A DNA stretch of 64,000 bases from Faecalibacterium prausnitzii (GTDB lineage Bacteria > Bacillota > Clostridia > Oscillospirales > Ruminococcaceae), in contig NZ_PRLD01000001.1 of the NCBI RefSeq assembly GCF_003287405.1, positions 310,001 through 374,000 on the forward strand, in the 5' to 3' direction. Made by a program: the position numbers and the translations under genes. The stretch's first letter is position 1; each line of letters starts with the position of its first letter. Of the stretch, positions 23,898-34,342 are shown in pieces. The notes below the pieces were generated by a model. The model worked only from the letters and a program-made list of their open reading frames with translations, was not told the origin of the DNA and ran no database searches.

Positions 23898-25985
23898 ATG
23901 GCAGCAAATGTTATGGAGATCTACGGCAGCAAGGTCTTTAATGAGCACGTTATGAAGGAGCGCCTGCCCAGCGCTACTTACAAGAGCTTGAAGAACACCC
24001 TGCACAAGGGTGCTCCGCTGGATATTGAGGTGGCAAACGTTGTCGCCAGCGTGATGAAGCGCTGGGCTATGGAGCTGGGTGCTACCCATTACACCCACTG
24101 GTTCCAGCCCCTGACCGGCATCACCAGCGAGAAGCACGATGGCTTCGTCAGCCCTGTGGGCGACGGCACCGCCATCATGGAGTTCTCCGGCAAGGAGCTG
24201 GTACGCGGCGAGCCCGATGCTTCCTCCTTCCCCTCCGGCGGTCTGCGCGCTACCTGCGAAGCACGCGGCTACACCGCATGGGATCCCACCAGCTACGCCT
24301 TTGTGAAGGATGACGTGCTGTGCATCCCCACCGCATTCGTCAGCTACACCGGCGAGGCTCTGGATAAAAAGACCCCCCTGCTGCGTTCCATGAACGCACT
24401 GTCCGGTCAGGCCGTCCGCATCCTGAAGCTGTTCGGCAAGGATGTGGACTACGTCTCCACCACCGTTGGCCCCGAGCAGGAGTACTTCCTGGTCAAGAAG
24501 GAGGACTACGAGGCACGTCAGGATCTGATCCTCACCGGCCGCACCCTGTTCGGCGCTCCCTCTGCAAAGGGTCAGGAGCTGGAAGAGCACTACTTCGGCG
24601 TCATCCGTCCCGAGGTTTCTGCGTTCATGAAGGAACTGGACGAAGAGCTGTGGAAGCTGGGCGTACCCGCCAAGACCAAGCACAACGAGGTTGCTCCCTG
24701 CCAGCACGAGCTTGCTCCCATTTACGACACCACCAACGTGGCCATTGACCACAACCTGCTGACCATGGAAATGATGCGCAAGATCGCCCCCAAGTACGGC
24801 CTGATCTGCCTGCAGCACGAGAAGCCCTTTGAGGGCGTGAACGGCAGCGGCAAGCACAACAACTGGTCGCTGTCCACCACCGAGGAGAACCTGCTGGATC
24901 CCGGCGACACCCCCATGGAGAACCTGCAGTTCCTGATCTTCCTGGCCGCTGTCATCAAGGCTGTGGATGAGTACGCTGATCTGCTGCGCACCTCTGTGGC
25001 TACGCCGGGCAACGATCACCGTCTGGGTGCCAACGAGGCACCTCCGGCCATCATCTCTATCTTCGTGGGCGAGGAGCTGGAAGCCGTCATCGATGCCATT
25101 GCATCTGATTCTCCCTATGCCGGCCCCGTCAAGATGAAGATGGATCTGGGCGTGGACGTCCTGCCCAAGTTCAGCAAGGACACCACCGACCGCAACCGCA
25201 CCTCTCCTTTCGCCTTCACCGGCAACAAGTTCGAGTTCCGTATGCCCGGCTCTTCTCAGAACCTGAGCGACTGCGATACCATTCTGAACACCGCTGTCGC
25301 CAAGGAACTGAAGAGCTACGCCGACGAGCTGGAGGGCGCTGAGGACTTTACCAGCGCAGCCATCGCTCTGGTCAAGCGCACCATCCGTGACCATCGCCGC
25401 GTTATCTTCAACGGCAACGGTTACACCGCCGAGTGGGAGGCCGAGGCAGCCAAGCGCGGCCTGCCCAACAAGAAGAATACCCCCGCTGCTCTGCCCGCAC
25501 TGGTCGAGCCCAAGAACATCGCCCTGATGGAAGAGTTCGGCGTGCTGACCAAGGTGGAGATGGAAAGCCGCTACGAGGTGGAGATGGAGCATTACTCCAA
25601 GATCATCAACATCGAGGCTCTGACCATGCTGGAGATGGCACGCAAGCAGCTGCTGCCCGCCATCAACGCCTACATGAGCGAGGTTGCCAATACCGCCGCC
25701 TCCAAGCTGGCTGTCAGCGAGCACATCAGCGTGCGCAGCGAGACCAAGACTTTGGAAAAGCTTTCTTCTGACGCCGATGCTATGAGCGATGCCATCGACA
25801 CCCTGCAGGATGCCGTGAATGCCGCAAAGGCACTGTCCACCGAGAGCGAGAAGGCTGTTGCCTTCCACGATAACGTTCTCCCGGTGATGGACGCCCTGCG
25901 CGCCGCTGCCGACGATGCCGAGACCATCTGCGGCGAGGATTACTGGCCTCTGCCCAGCTACAGCAAGATGCTTTACTACGTCTGA
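23898..25985 (+). CDS. glnN: Glutamine synthetase type III
   Basis: At 695 residues, it has the size and motifs of [52 protein letters not shown]-like metal and substrate residues, and [22 protein letters not shown] in the ATP/glutamate site. It makes glutamine from glutamate, ammonia and ATP as a dodecamer. AAGGAG lies upstream of ATG 23898. It is followed by a second, type I glutamine synthetase and an ANTAR regulator, so this is an ammonium-assimilation cluster. Confidence 0.96.
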   Translation: MAANVMEIYGSKVFNEHVMKERLPSATYKSLKNTLHKGAPLDIEVANVVASVMKRWAMELGATHYTHWFQPLTGITSEKHDGFVSPVGDGTAIMEFSGKELVRGEPDASSFPSGGLRATCEARGYTAWDPTSYAFVKDDVLCIPTAFVSYTGEALDKKTPLLRSMNALSGQAVRILKLFGKDVDYVSTTVGPEQEYFLVKKEDYEARQDLILTGRTLFGAPSAKGQELEEHYFGVIRPEVSAFMKELDEELWKLGVPAKTKHNEVAPCQHELAPIYDTTNVAIDHNLLTMEMMRKIAPKYGLICLQHEKPFEGVNGSGKHNNWSLSTTEENLLDPGDTPMENLQFLIFLAAVIKAVDEYADLLRTSVATPGNDHRLGANEAPPAIISIFVGEELEAVIDAIASDSPYAGPVKMKMDLGVDVLPKFSKDTTDRNRTSPFAFTGNKFEFRMPGSSQNLSDCDTILNTAVAKELKSYADELEGAEDFTSAAIALVKRTIRDHRRVIFNGNGYTAEWEAEAAKRGLPNKKNTPAALPALVEPKNIALMEEFGVLTKVEMESRYEVEMEHYSKIINIEALTMLEMARKQLLPAINAYMSEVANTAASKLAVSEHISVRSETKTLEKLSSDADAMSDAIDTLQDAVNAAKALSTESEKAVAFHDNVLPVMDALRAAADDAETICGEDYWPLPSYSKMLYYV

Positions 25986-26067
25986 TAATCTCCTGACCGC
26001 GTAAAAAATAAGCATCCGCCGGCTGCCGGATCAATTAGCCATTCTCCTTTTCCTATTTCTTACACCA

Positions 26068-26112
26068 GCCCAAAGACCTGCTCCCTTTTTGAGGGCAGGC
26101 CTTTGGGCGTTT
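26068..26112 (+). terminator. Terminator between glnN and glnA
   Basis: GCCCAAAG (26068-26075) pairs with CTTTGGGC (26101-26108), with an inner CCTGC/GCAGG stem, followed by a short T-run. It could end glnN transcripts or act as an attenuator for glnA. Confidence 0.7.
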
Positions 26113-26147
26113 TACTTGAAATGAATTTTTTGTAAGGGGGGTTATTT

Positions 26148-27467
26148 ATGAGCTATTCCACCCAACAGGATATTCTGGATTTCGTGGAGGACAACAACGT
26201 CAAATTTGTGCGCTTTGCCTTCTGTGATATTTTTGGCACCCAGAAGAACATTGCCGTGCTGGCCAGCAATCTGTCCAAGGCGCTGGAAGAGGGCGTATGC
26301 TTTGACGGCAGCTCTATTGCGGGCTTTATGCACGTTGAGGAAAGCGACCTTGTGCTGCGGCCGGATCTTTCCACCGTGACCATCCTGCCGTGGCGTCCCA
26401 CCGAGGGGCGGGTGATGCAGTTCTTCTGCGATGTGGAAAAGCCGGACGGCGCATCCTTTGGCGGCAACTGCCGGGGCTTTTTGCGGGATGTGAACCGCAA
26501 GTTCAAAAAGCTGGGGCTTACCTGCAACGTGGGCACTGAGTGCGAGTTTTATCTGTTTGAAAAGGACGACCGCGGCCGTCCCACCTGCATTCCCATCGAC
26601 TTTGGCGGATATTTTGACGTTGCGCCGCTGGATGCGGGCGAGAACCTGCGCCGGGACATCTGCCTGACCATGGAGCAGATGGGTATGGCACCCCAGCACA
26701 GCCACCACGAGAGCGGCAACGGCCAGAACGAGATCGACTGCCGCTACGCAGGGCCGCTGAAAACCGCCGACAACGTAATGACCTTTAAGCAGATCGTCCG
26801 TGCCATTGCCATGCGCAACGGCCTGCACGCCAGCTTTCTGCCCAAGCCCCTGCCCCAGCAGGCCGGCAGCGGGCTGCACATCAACCTCTCGCTTTACATG
26901 GACGGCAAAAACCTGTTTGAGGGCGATATTGCCCCGGACAGCGTAGCAGGCAGCTTTATGGCCGGTGTGCTGGCACACAGCCGGGAACTGACCGTGTTCA
27001 CCAATCCCCTGCCCAACAGCTACCAGCGCTTTGGCTGTGACGAAGCGCCCCGCTATGTGAGCTGGAGCCGCCAGAACCGCAGCCAGCTGGTGCGCATCCC
27101 CATGGTCAAGGGCGACAGCTGCCGCATGGAGCTGCGCAGCCCGGACCCCGCCTGCAACCCGTATCTGGCCATTGGCCTGATTCTTGCCGCCGGACTGGAC
27201 GGCATTGAAAAGCGCATGGTGCTGCCCCCGCCGGTGAACCGCAACCTGTTCGATGCCGCCGAGGCCGAAGGACTGGGCCTTGAGACCCTGCCCGCCACCC
27301 TTGAGGAGGCGGTGCAGGTAGCCGAGGAGAGCGAGTTTTTGCGCAAAGTGCTGCCGGAGGGGCTTTCTAAGCGCTATTTCTCGGAGGAACTCAAGCGCTG
27401 CGCCGCATTGCGGAATGCGCCTGACCAGGCCGAGCACGAGCGCGTCTACTATTTTAACGCCATCTGA
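26148..27467 (+). CDS. glnA: Glutamine synthetase type I
   Basis: The 439-residue protein shows FDGSSIAGF near residue 52, the metal site in GTECEFYLFEKD, NGQNEIDCRYA, and KPLPQQAGSGLHINLSLY in the ATP site. NPLPNSYQRFGCDEAPRYVSWS lies near the glutamate site. No adenylylation Tyr motif is obvious. It overlaps functionally with GlnN; which enzyme serves which ammonium level is unknown. An ANTAR gene follows 33 bp downstream, probably in the same transcript. Confidence 0.95.
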   Translation: MSYSTQQDILDFVEDNNVKFVRFAFCDIFGTQKNIAVLASNLSKALEEGVCFDGSSIAGFMHVEESDLVLRPDLSTVTILPWRPTEGRVMQFFCDVEKPDGASFGGNCRGFLRDVNRKFKKLGLTCNVGTECEFYLFEKDDRGRPTCIPIDFGGYFDVAPLDAGENLRRDICLTMEQMGMAPQHSHHESGNGQNEIDCRYAGPLKTADNVMTFKQIVRAIAMRNGLHASFLPKPLPQQAGSGLHINLSLYMDGKNLFEGDIAPDSVAGSFMAGVLAHSRELTVFTNPLPNSYQRFGCDEAPRYVSWSRQNRSQLVRIPMVKGDSCRMELRSPDPACNPYLAIGLILAAGLDGIEKRMVLPPPVNRNLFDAAEAEGLGLETLPATLEEAVQVAEESEFLRKVLPEGLSKRYFSEELKRCAALRNAPDQAEHERVYYFNAI

Positions 27468-27500
27468 TCCCTGCCAGCGCAGGAGAAAGGAGTGCGGAAA

Positions 27501-28079
27501 ATGGGACGCGCACTGATCGTAAGCGCCGGTGCCAACTCCAACGAGTATATCGCCGCACGGCTGTCCGAGATGGGTTACAGCCGCCCGGTGATCATTCCCA
27601 GCGGAGCCGAGGCGCGGCGCAGAATGTCGGAATCTGATTTTGAGTTGATCGTGGTCAACGCTCCCCTGCCCGATGAGTTCGGGCACGAACTGTGCATCAC
27701 CGCTGTGGAGCAGACCGATGCCGGTGTGGTCTTTCTGGTAAAGGCTGCACAGGCCGAGCAGCTGCTTGCCCCCTTGAACGAGCAAGGGGTGCTGCTGCTG
27801 AGCAAGCCCTTCACCACCCCGTTGTTTTTGCAGGCCATGCACATGGCGGCTGCCGGCAACCACCGCCTGCAGCGTCTGCGGCAGGAGAATGCCCGCCTGC
27901 AGGACAAGATCGGGCAGCTGCGGCTGATCAGCCGGGCAAAGTGCTGTCTGGTAGAGCACGCCCACATGACCGAGGCCGAAGCGCACCGCTACCTTGAAAA
28001 ACAGGCCATGGACACCCGCCGCGACCGCGCCGAGGTGGCGCAGGAGGTGCTGGAGGAGTACGCTGACAGAAGCGAATAA
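27501..28079 (+). CDS. ANTAR-domain antiterminator with pseudo-receiver domain
   Basis: The 192-residue protein has an N-terminal receiver-like domain (residues 1 to about 115), a coiled-coil linker (RLRQENARLQDKIGQLRLI), and a C-terminal ANTAR domain (SRAKCCLVEHAHMTEAEAHR, then YLEKQAMDTRRDRAEVAQ). ANTAR proteins bind hairpin pairs in leader RNAs and prevent termination, often for nitrogen genes. The phospho-acceptor Asp position reads VVNAP, so Asn replaces Asp and control may not be by phosphorylation; the later Lys (SKPF) is kept. ATG 27501 is 8 bp after AAAGGAG. Confidence 0.88.
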   Translation: MGRALIVSAGANSNEYIAARLSEMGYSRPVIIPSGAEARRRMSESDFELIVVNAPLPDEFGHELCITAVEQTDAGVVFLVKAAQAEQLLAPLNEQGVLLLSKPFTTPLFLQAMHMAAAGNHRLQRLRQENARLQDKIGQLRLISRAKCCLVEHAHMTEAEAHRYLEKQAMDTRRDRAEVAQEVLEEYADRSE

Positions 28080-28178
28080 TAAGCAGGGCTTCGCCCCGCA
28101 CCCGCCGGGAAAGGGGTGCGCCGGGAGTGAGCCTTTTATAGGAGAGTTTTATTTTACGACAGAGGAAGGTATATTTTT

Positions 28179-29810
<1,632 letters not shown>

Positions 29811-29826
29811 CAGCATAATATAACGG

Positions 29827-29866
29827 GCAAGGCCGCAGCACAAATACCGTGCTGCGGCCTTGCTTT
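29827..29866. terminator. Terminator between pyrG and the convergent cyclase gene
   Basis: GCAAGGCCGCAGCAC and its complement flank a seven-base loop. The T-rich side is short, so efficiency may be moderate in both directions. Confidence 0.75.
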
Positions 29867-29879
29867 GTGTAAGACAATT

Positions 29880-31733
29880 TTAAATGCCTTCCGCGCCGTC
29901 CTGTCTGGCGTGGTTTTTCTGCTTATTCTCGTACATCCGCTGATCGGCGATGTAGCACACCTGCTGTACATCAATGCTTTCGGCGGGGTACAAGGCATAG
30001 CCGCAGCTGGCACCTACGCTTACGGCGTTACCGTCGATCTCGTAGGGCACGGCGATCATCTCACAGATCATGTCCATCTTGCGGGCGCAGGTCTCCTGCG
30101 TCATCGGGCCGAGCAGCAGCAGGGCGAACTCGTCGCCGCCCAGACGGAAAGCGTAGTCCCGGCTGCGGATGCATCCCTGCAGCCGCTGGGCAACGCCCTT
30201 CAGCAGCTCATCGCCCACATCATGACCGTAGGTATCGTTGACCGGCTTGAAGCGGTCCAAGTCCATATAGAACAGCGCAAAGGGCTGGCAGTGCTGTTCC
30301 AGCACTGTCAGCACCCGGTCAAAATAGCGCTTGTTCAGCAGGCCGGTCAGGCCATCGGTGTTGGCAAGGCTTTGCAGCAGGTGCTGCTCTCCCATATCCT
30401 GCACGATCATCATCACGCGGGTCAGGCGGTCGCCCTTCCACGCCATGGGAACCACCGTCATCATGAAAAATGCACTCTTATCGCGGGCGGCGTATTCCAG
30501 CTTGAGGGAGTCGTTGTCCGTTTTGATCTGCCTGCGCAGGTTCTCCGGGGCCAGCATCTGGGGGATCTTGGCGTTTTCGCTGTCGGTCAGCACCACATAC
30601 TTGCGCGATATCTGCTCCAGCAGCTGCTGGTAAGAGCCCTCCGGCGGGTACAATGCTTCTCCGTGCCGCTCGTAGTACTGGTAGCGGTCACGGTCCAGAT
30701 CGCACACTGCAAAACGCTCCACAACGCGCGCCATGCCCGCAAACATCATATCACTCTTTTCCCGGCGGCGCTCCAGCTCCCTGCGGCGGTTGCGCTCGGC
30801 GTCACGCTGGATCTTTACCACGCCTGCCATGATCAGAAGCCCCAGCAGCGCAATGACTAAAATGGTAGCGTTTTGCACCCGGCGCATCCCGGCATCCACC
30901 ACCCCGGTGGGCACGATGCCGATGATGCCCCAATCCAGAATGCCCAGCGGCTGATAGATCAGGTAATAGCTCTGTTTATTCAAGGTGTACAGCGCACAGC
31001 CCTCGCCGCCCTGCGGCAGGGTCTGCACCATGGTGTCAAAGTAAGGCTGATCCACCTTGGCGTTCTGGCTCAGATAGTCAAAAAGGTTAGTCATCTGCTC
31101 GGGGATCTCGGTCTTTGTCTCGGTGGAAAGCACCACATCGCCGTTTGAGCGCACAATATAGCAATCGCTCTGTCCCTCATAGACCATGCTGCCCAGCAGC
31201 TTTTCCAGCACGGCGTTGTCGTAGCTGACCGCCAGCGCCGTATAGGTGGTGTCACCCAGCTGCAAGGGCTGTTCCATAGGCATGGCAAACATGATCTTGC
31301 GGACGCCCTGACTAGAGGTGTAGCTGGTGATCATCGGCTCGTTTGCAGTATACAGCTCCTCAAAAGCCGCCCTCATATGCTCTGCCGTGCCCTGCCGCCC
31401 GGCGGTGGTCCAAAACTCGCACTGCTCGTTGAACAGATAAAAATCAGTGTACTGCCAGGTAGCCTTTTGGGCGATATACTCCTGCCACTGCCCCTCCTGT
31501 TCTCCCCGCTCCGCAAGGGTGCCCAGGTAGCTGTCCCAGTCGGTCAGGATGTTCCAGTTGCGCTGCGCAAACATGGTAAAGGTCTTGGCAGACTGCCCAT
31601 AGGTGGAAAGCAGGTTTTCCGTGCTTTCCTGATAGATCTGCTCCTGCGTATAATCAGTGTAAACAAGGATGCCGACCAGCAGTGCCAGCAGCATCCCCGC
31701 TATGAGCAGGATATTTTTTCGTTTCTTCTTCAT
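29880..31733 (-). CDS. Membrane diguanylate cyclase (GGDEF)
   Basis: The 617-residue protein has a membrane segment near residues 8-26, an extracytoplasmic sensor region of about 250 residues, a second membrane segment (ATILVIALLGLLIMAGVV), a coiled linker, a PAS-like region, and a C-terminal GGDEF domain (TDGLTGLLNKRYF; RLGGDEFALLLLG). The RSRD sequence five residues before GGDEF is an inhibitory-site RxxD. It should make cyclic di-GMP in response to an external signal. ATG 31733 has a GGGGGA site 8 bp upstream. A promoter is at 31884-31912. Confidence 0.92.
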   Translation of the reverse strand: MKKKRKNILLIAGMLLALLVGILVYTDYTQEQIYQESTENLLSTYGQSAKTFTMFAQRNWNILTDWDSYLGTLAERGEQEGQWQEYIAQKATWQYTDFYLFNEQCEFWTTAGRQGTAEHMRAAFEELYTANEPMITSYTSSQGVRKIMFAMPMEQPLQLGDTTYTALAVSYDNAVLEKLLGSMVYEGQSDCYIVRSNGDVVLSTETKTEIPEQMTNLFDYLSQNAKVDQPYFDTMVQTLPQGGEGCALYTLNKQSYYLIYQPLGILDWGIIGIVPTGVVDAGMRRVQNATILVIALLGLLIMAGVVKIQRDAERNRRRELERRREKSDMMFAGMARVVERFAVCDLDRDRYQYYERHGEALYPPEGSYQQLLEQISRKYVVLTDSENAKIPQMLAPENLRRQIKTDNDSLKLEYAARDKSAFFMMTVVPMAWKGDRLTRVMMIVQDMGEQHLLQSLANTDGLTGLLNKRYFDRVLTVLEQHCQPFALFYMDLDRFKPVNDTYGHDVGDELLKGVAQRLQGCIRSRDYAFRLGGDEFALLLLGPMTQETCARKMDMICEMIAVPYEIDGNAVSVGASCGYALYPAESIDVQQVCYIADQRMYENKQKNHARQDGAEGI

Positions 31734-31883
31734 ATGGTCGTTTCCCCCTGACTGCCCCGTAGCCAAGTTTCTTCCCGTATACGCTTTCCCTGATCCTTAC
31801 ATCAAAGCCAGGCGCACAAAGCTTTAAAATATGCACAAATACCGTGTGTCAGTTTCCGCATAAAATGACACCTTTCCCTTAAA

Positions 31884-31912
31884 ATTATACCATTCTGAAA
31901 AAAGCCGGTCAA
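31884..31912 (-). promoter_or_regulatory. Promoter of the diguanylate cyclase gene
   Basis: On the minus strand, TTGACC (31912-31907) and TATAAT (31889-31884) are 17 bp apart. The leader of about 145 nt contains a GTGTCA/TGACAC hairpin but no recognisable riboswitch. Confidence 0.75.
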
Positions 31913-31993
31913 CACATTCCCGGGGCGTTTCGTGTCATTTAAAGGGCGTTTCGTGCCATTTTTCTCTGCCGCTTTTCAGCGCACATAAAAAGC

Positions 31994-32044
31994 AAAAGAC
32001 CCGCAGGCCGCACTTGAACCTTTCAGGGCTGCTGCGGGTCTTTT
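31994..32044 (-). terminator. Terminator after tRNA-Leu(TAG)
   Basis: AAAAGACCCGCAG pairs with CTGCGGGTCTTTT. It lies just past the 3' end of the minus-strand tRNA. Confidence 0.8.
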
Positions 32045-32047
32045 AGC

Positions 32048-32130
32048 TGGTGCAGAAGAAGGGACTTGAACCCTCACTCACTAGGAACTGGTGCCTAAAA
32101 CCAGCGTGTCTGCCATTCCACCACTTCTGC
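32048..32130 (-). tRNA. tRNA-Leu (anticodon TAG), CCA encoded
   Basis: Read on the minus strand it starts GCAGAAG and ends CTTCTGC-A-CCA. The anticodon stem CTGGT/ACCAG encloses loop TTTAGGC, giving anticodon TAG. A long variable arm and the GGTTCAAGTCC T-loop fit a class II leucine tRNA. Confidence 0.96.
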
Positions 32131-32135
32131 TCATA

Positions 32136-32167
32136 GAAAAAAGGCAAGTCAAAAACCGACTTGCCTT
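32136..32167 (-). terminator. Terminator between the two tRNA genes
   Basis: On the minus strand AAGGCAAGTC pairs with GACTTGCCTT, followed by a T-run. It would end the upstream tRNA-Leu(GAG) transcript before tRNA-Leu(TAG), unless read through. Confidence 0.8.
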
Positions 32168-32168
32168 C

Positions 32169-32252
32169 TGGTGCGAGGGAGGGGACTCGAACCCCCAAGG
32201 ATAAACCACACGCACCTCAAACGTGCGCGTCTGCCAGTTCCGCCACCCTCGC
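32169..32252 (-). tRNA. tRNA-Leu (anticodon GAG), CCA encoded
   Basis: On the minus strand it starts GCGAGGG and ends CCCTCGC-A-CCA. The anticodon arm CACGT-TTGAGGT-GCGTG gives anticodon GAG. A long variable arm and GGTTCGAGTCC T-loop are present. Confidence 0.96.
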
Positions 32253-32314
32253 ATACCTGTTGTACAGTTCTCCGGTTTTTGAGGTAGAAAACCGTTGGTG
32301 CGGACTGCTTGCAT

Positions 32315-32343
32315 ATAGTAACACATTTCCGGCAATTCGTCAA
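32315..32343 (-). promoter_or_regulatory. Promoter of the tRNA-Leu genes
   Basis: On the minus strand TTGACG (32343-32338) and TACTAT (32320-32315) are 17 bp apart, with the start of transcription about 55 bp before the tRNA. Confidence 0.75.
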
Positions 32344-32501
32344 GTGGTTTCTTTGTTTCTCATAAGTTTTTTTAAGTTTCATATCTATAATAGCAGCGCA
32401 GAGTGCGCGCAAAGGCAGCTTTCCGGGCAATTTCACAGGTCATTTGTGCGCGGAAAGCCTGCCTGCGGCGCTGCGCCCAGAGCAAAGGAGGGGGTTCGTG
32501 T

Positions 32502-33353
32502 ATGAAACTTTTTGTGCGGCGCACCGGCGGGCGCATCGGACTATGGGGCGGGCTGCTGGCAGCAGCACTGGCAGCGTTTGCGGCGGGGTGGCTGATGCCG
32601 GTACGCGCACCGGCGGGCTGCAAGCTGAACGAGCTGACCGCCGCACCAGATTTTTCGCCCTTTTCTCCTGCCGCACCGGTTGTTGCTGCATCCGATACCG
32701 GTGCGCCCGCCGCTCCTTCCCTGCCGGAAAAATGGGTCTGCCTGACCTTTGACGATGGTCCCAGCAAGACCACCCCGGAGGTGCTGGCGGCTCTGGATGC
32801 CGCCGGGGTGCACGGCACCTTTTTTGTGGTAGCTACCGGCTACAACGAGAAATATCTGCCTTTGCTCACGCAGGCCGCTGCCGCCGGGCACCAGATCGCG
32901 CTGCACTCTGCCTCCCACGAATACAGCGACATCTACCGCAACAGCGCCGCCTACTGGAAGGATATCGCCCTGCTGAAGGAGCGCATTGCCCCCTATGTGG
33001 ATGCAGAGAGCATCCGATACCTGCGCTTTCCCGGCGGCAGCACCAACACCGTGAGCCGCCGTTACGGCGGCAAGGGGCTGATGCAGCAGTTAAAAACCGA
33101 GGTAGAGCAGCGCGGCTGGCAGTGGGTGGACTGGAACGTCTGCGCCGAGGACGCCGTGGGTGGGCACCCCAGTGCGGATACCATCTACCGCAATGTGGTG
33201 CGGGAAACCGGCGAGCAGACCCATTGCGTGGTGCTGATGCACGACTCTGCCACCACCCGCACCACCGCCGAAGCACTGCCGGATATCATCCGGTGGTATG
33301 CGGACAACGGCTATGCCTTTTTGACCGTAGCCGAGGCGCTGCCGCTGGGGTAA
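32502..33353 (+). CDS. Polysaccharide deacetylase (NodB domain), membrane-anchored
   Basis: The 283-residue protein has an N-terminal membrane segment or signal anchor (residues 13-30). The NodB catalytic domain follows: VCLTFDDGPSKTTPEV (metal and catalytic Asp), HSASHEY (metal His pair), RFPGGSTNTVS, WNVCAEDA, and VLMHDSATT near the end. It should remove acetyl groups from peptidoglycan or another surface glycan. AAAGGAGGGG lies upstream of ATG 32502. It is separate from the tRNA genes, which run the other way. Confidence 0.92.
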   Translation: MKLFVRRTGGRIGLWGGLLAAALAAFAAGWLMPVRAPAGCKLNELTAAPDFSPFSPAAPVVAASDTGAPAAPSLPEKWVCLTFDDGPSKTTPEVLAALDAAGVHGTFFVVATGYNEKYLPLLTQAAAAGHQIALHSASHEYSDIYRNSAAYWKDIALLKERIAPYVDAESIRYLRFPGGSTNTVSRRYGGKGLMQQLKTEVEQRGWQWVDWNVCAEDAVGGHPSADTIYRNVVRETGEQTHCVVLMHDSATTRTTAEALPDIIRWYADNGYAFLTVAEALPLG

Positions 33354-33359
33354 CGCGCC

Positions 33360-34205
33360 TTACAGCCACCTTTCAAGGCAACGCCCTAGCAGCACCCCGG
33401 CAGAGACCAGCACCGCAAGCCAGAGCCAGCCTGCACCGCCGGTGACCACCCACCCTGCCGCCAGAATGGCGGAAAAGGTGCACACCGGCGGCATAGCGAT
33501 CCGCAGGATGCGCAGCAGCTTCTCCCGCCGGGGCGGCAGTCCTGCGTCCAGCTGCTCGGGGTGCATGGCATCGCAGCAGATCTCGTCCCGGTACTTGCCC
33601 GGGTTGCGGTAGGCTTTATACGCGATGCCGTCCAGCGAAAACTCCGGGTACATTCCCTCTTTGGTCAGGGCGAATTGCATTCCCTTTTCCTCTGCATAAG
33701 CCTGCAACGCCGCTGTAAACTCCTGCGGGGTGTTGATGCTGCCCTGCGGGATAAAGAAAAAGTGCTTCTGATGCTGCACCTGCGCCAGCGTGCAGTAATC
33801 CTGCAGCCAGCCGGAGAAGAACCCCTGCTGCGGGGCGGGGCTTTCCATGCGGGTCAGACAGGCGTCCACGTCCAGTGTGTCCATCTGCGGAGCCTGCCGG
33901 GCAAGGTCGGCGCAGAACTGCATGGCTACCGCCAGCTGCGCCGCCTGCTGCTCCAGCACGGTCTGCTGGGCTTGCAGCGCCTGTTGCAGGGGCTGTTCCC
34001 CGCGCAGTACCGCCTTGATGGTAGGCAGCGGCACATCCAGCATCCGCAGCATACGGATAAGTTTAAGCGTGCGGACATCCCCGGCGGTGTAATCGCGGTA
34101 GTCATTGCCCTGCCTGCGTGCCGGTGTGAGAAGCCCTTCTTTTTCGTAAAAGCGGATGTTCGGGGCGGACACGCCGCTTTGTTCGGAAGCCTGTTTGATG
34201 TTCAT
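33360..34205 (-). CDS. MerR-family regulator with C-terminal membrane segments
   Basis: The 281-residue protein starts with the MerR helix-turn-helix (MNIKQASEQSGVSAPNIRFY, then YEKEGLL and NDYRDYT). A coiled-coil dimerisation helix follows, then a middle domain of about 100 residues that I do not recognise. It ends with two hydrophobic segments (residues about 235-275). A membrane-tethered MerR would sense a membrane-level signal such as a lipophilic or cationic compound; that is inference. The start is chosen from GGAGGTG 6 bp upstream. Its own promoter carries a MerR dyad. Confidence 0.85.
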   Translation of the reverse strand: MNIKQASEQSGVSAPNIRFYEKEGLLTPARRQGNDYRDYTAGDVRTLKLIRMLRMLDVPLPTIKAVLRGEQPLQQALQAQQTVLEQQAAQLAVAMQFCADLARQAPQMDTLDVDACLTRMESPAPQQGFFSGWLQDYCTLAQVQHQKHFFFIPQGSINTPQEFTAALQAYAEEKGMQFALTKEGMYPEFSLDGIAYKAYRNPGKYRDEICCDAMHPEQLDAGLPPRREKLLRILRIAMPPVCTFSAILAAGWVVTGGAGWLWLAVLVSAGVLLGRCLERWL

Positions 34206-34224
34206 TTGCTTCACCTCCGCCCTT

Positions 34225-34255
34225 ACATTACACCTTAAAGCCGGTTGAAGGTCAA
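34225..34255 (-). promoter_or_regulatory. MerR-type promoter and operator, autoregulatory
   Basis: On the minus strand TTGACC (34255-34250) and TAATGT (34230-34225) are 19 bp apart. The dyad ACCTT-N11-AAGGT occupies 34232-34252. This matches the layout at 158-188. Confidence 0.7.
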
Positions 34256-34266
34256 GGCTTTTGCGC

Positions 34267-34314
34267 AAAAAAACCGAGCCGCCGCACAAAAATGTGCAGG
34301 CAGCTCGGTTTTTT
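34267..34314. terminator. Terminator of the minus-strand aminopeptidase operon
   Basis: AAAACCGAGC and GCTCGGTTTT flank inner CCGCACA/TGTGCAGG pairing, with A- and T-runs on the two sides. Confidence 0.85.
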
Positions 34315-34342
34315 AATGCAAAATATCCGTCAGCGCGGGGAA

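Noticed and set aside
23619-26015. 798-codon open frame on the minus strand opposite glnN
   Set aside because: It is a shadow of the strongly biased glnN codon usage; Gly/Val/His-rich translation without any motif.
31734-31880. Possible cyclic di-GMP riboswitch before the diguanylate cyclase gene
   Set aside because: The conserved GGUCACGCACAGGGCAAACC-type core and tetraloop receptor are not present.
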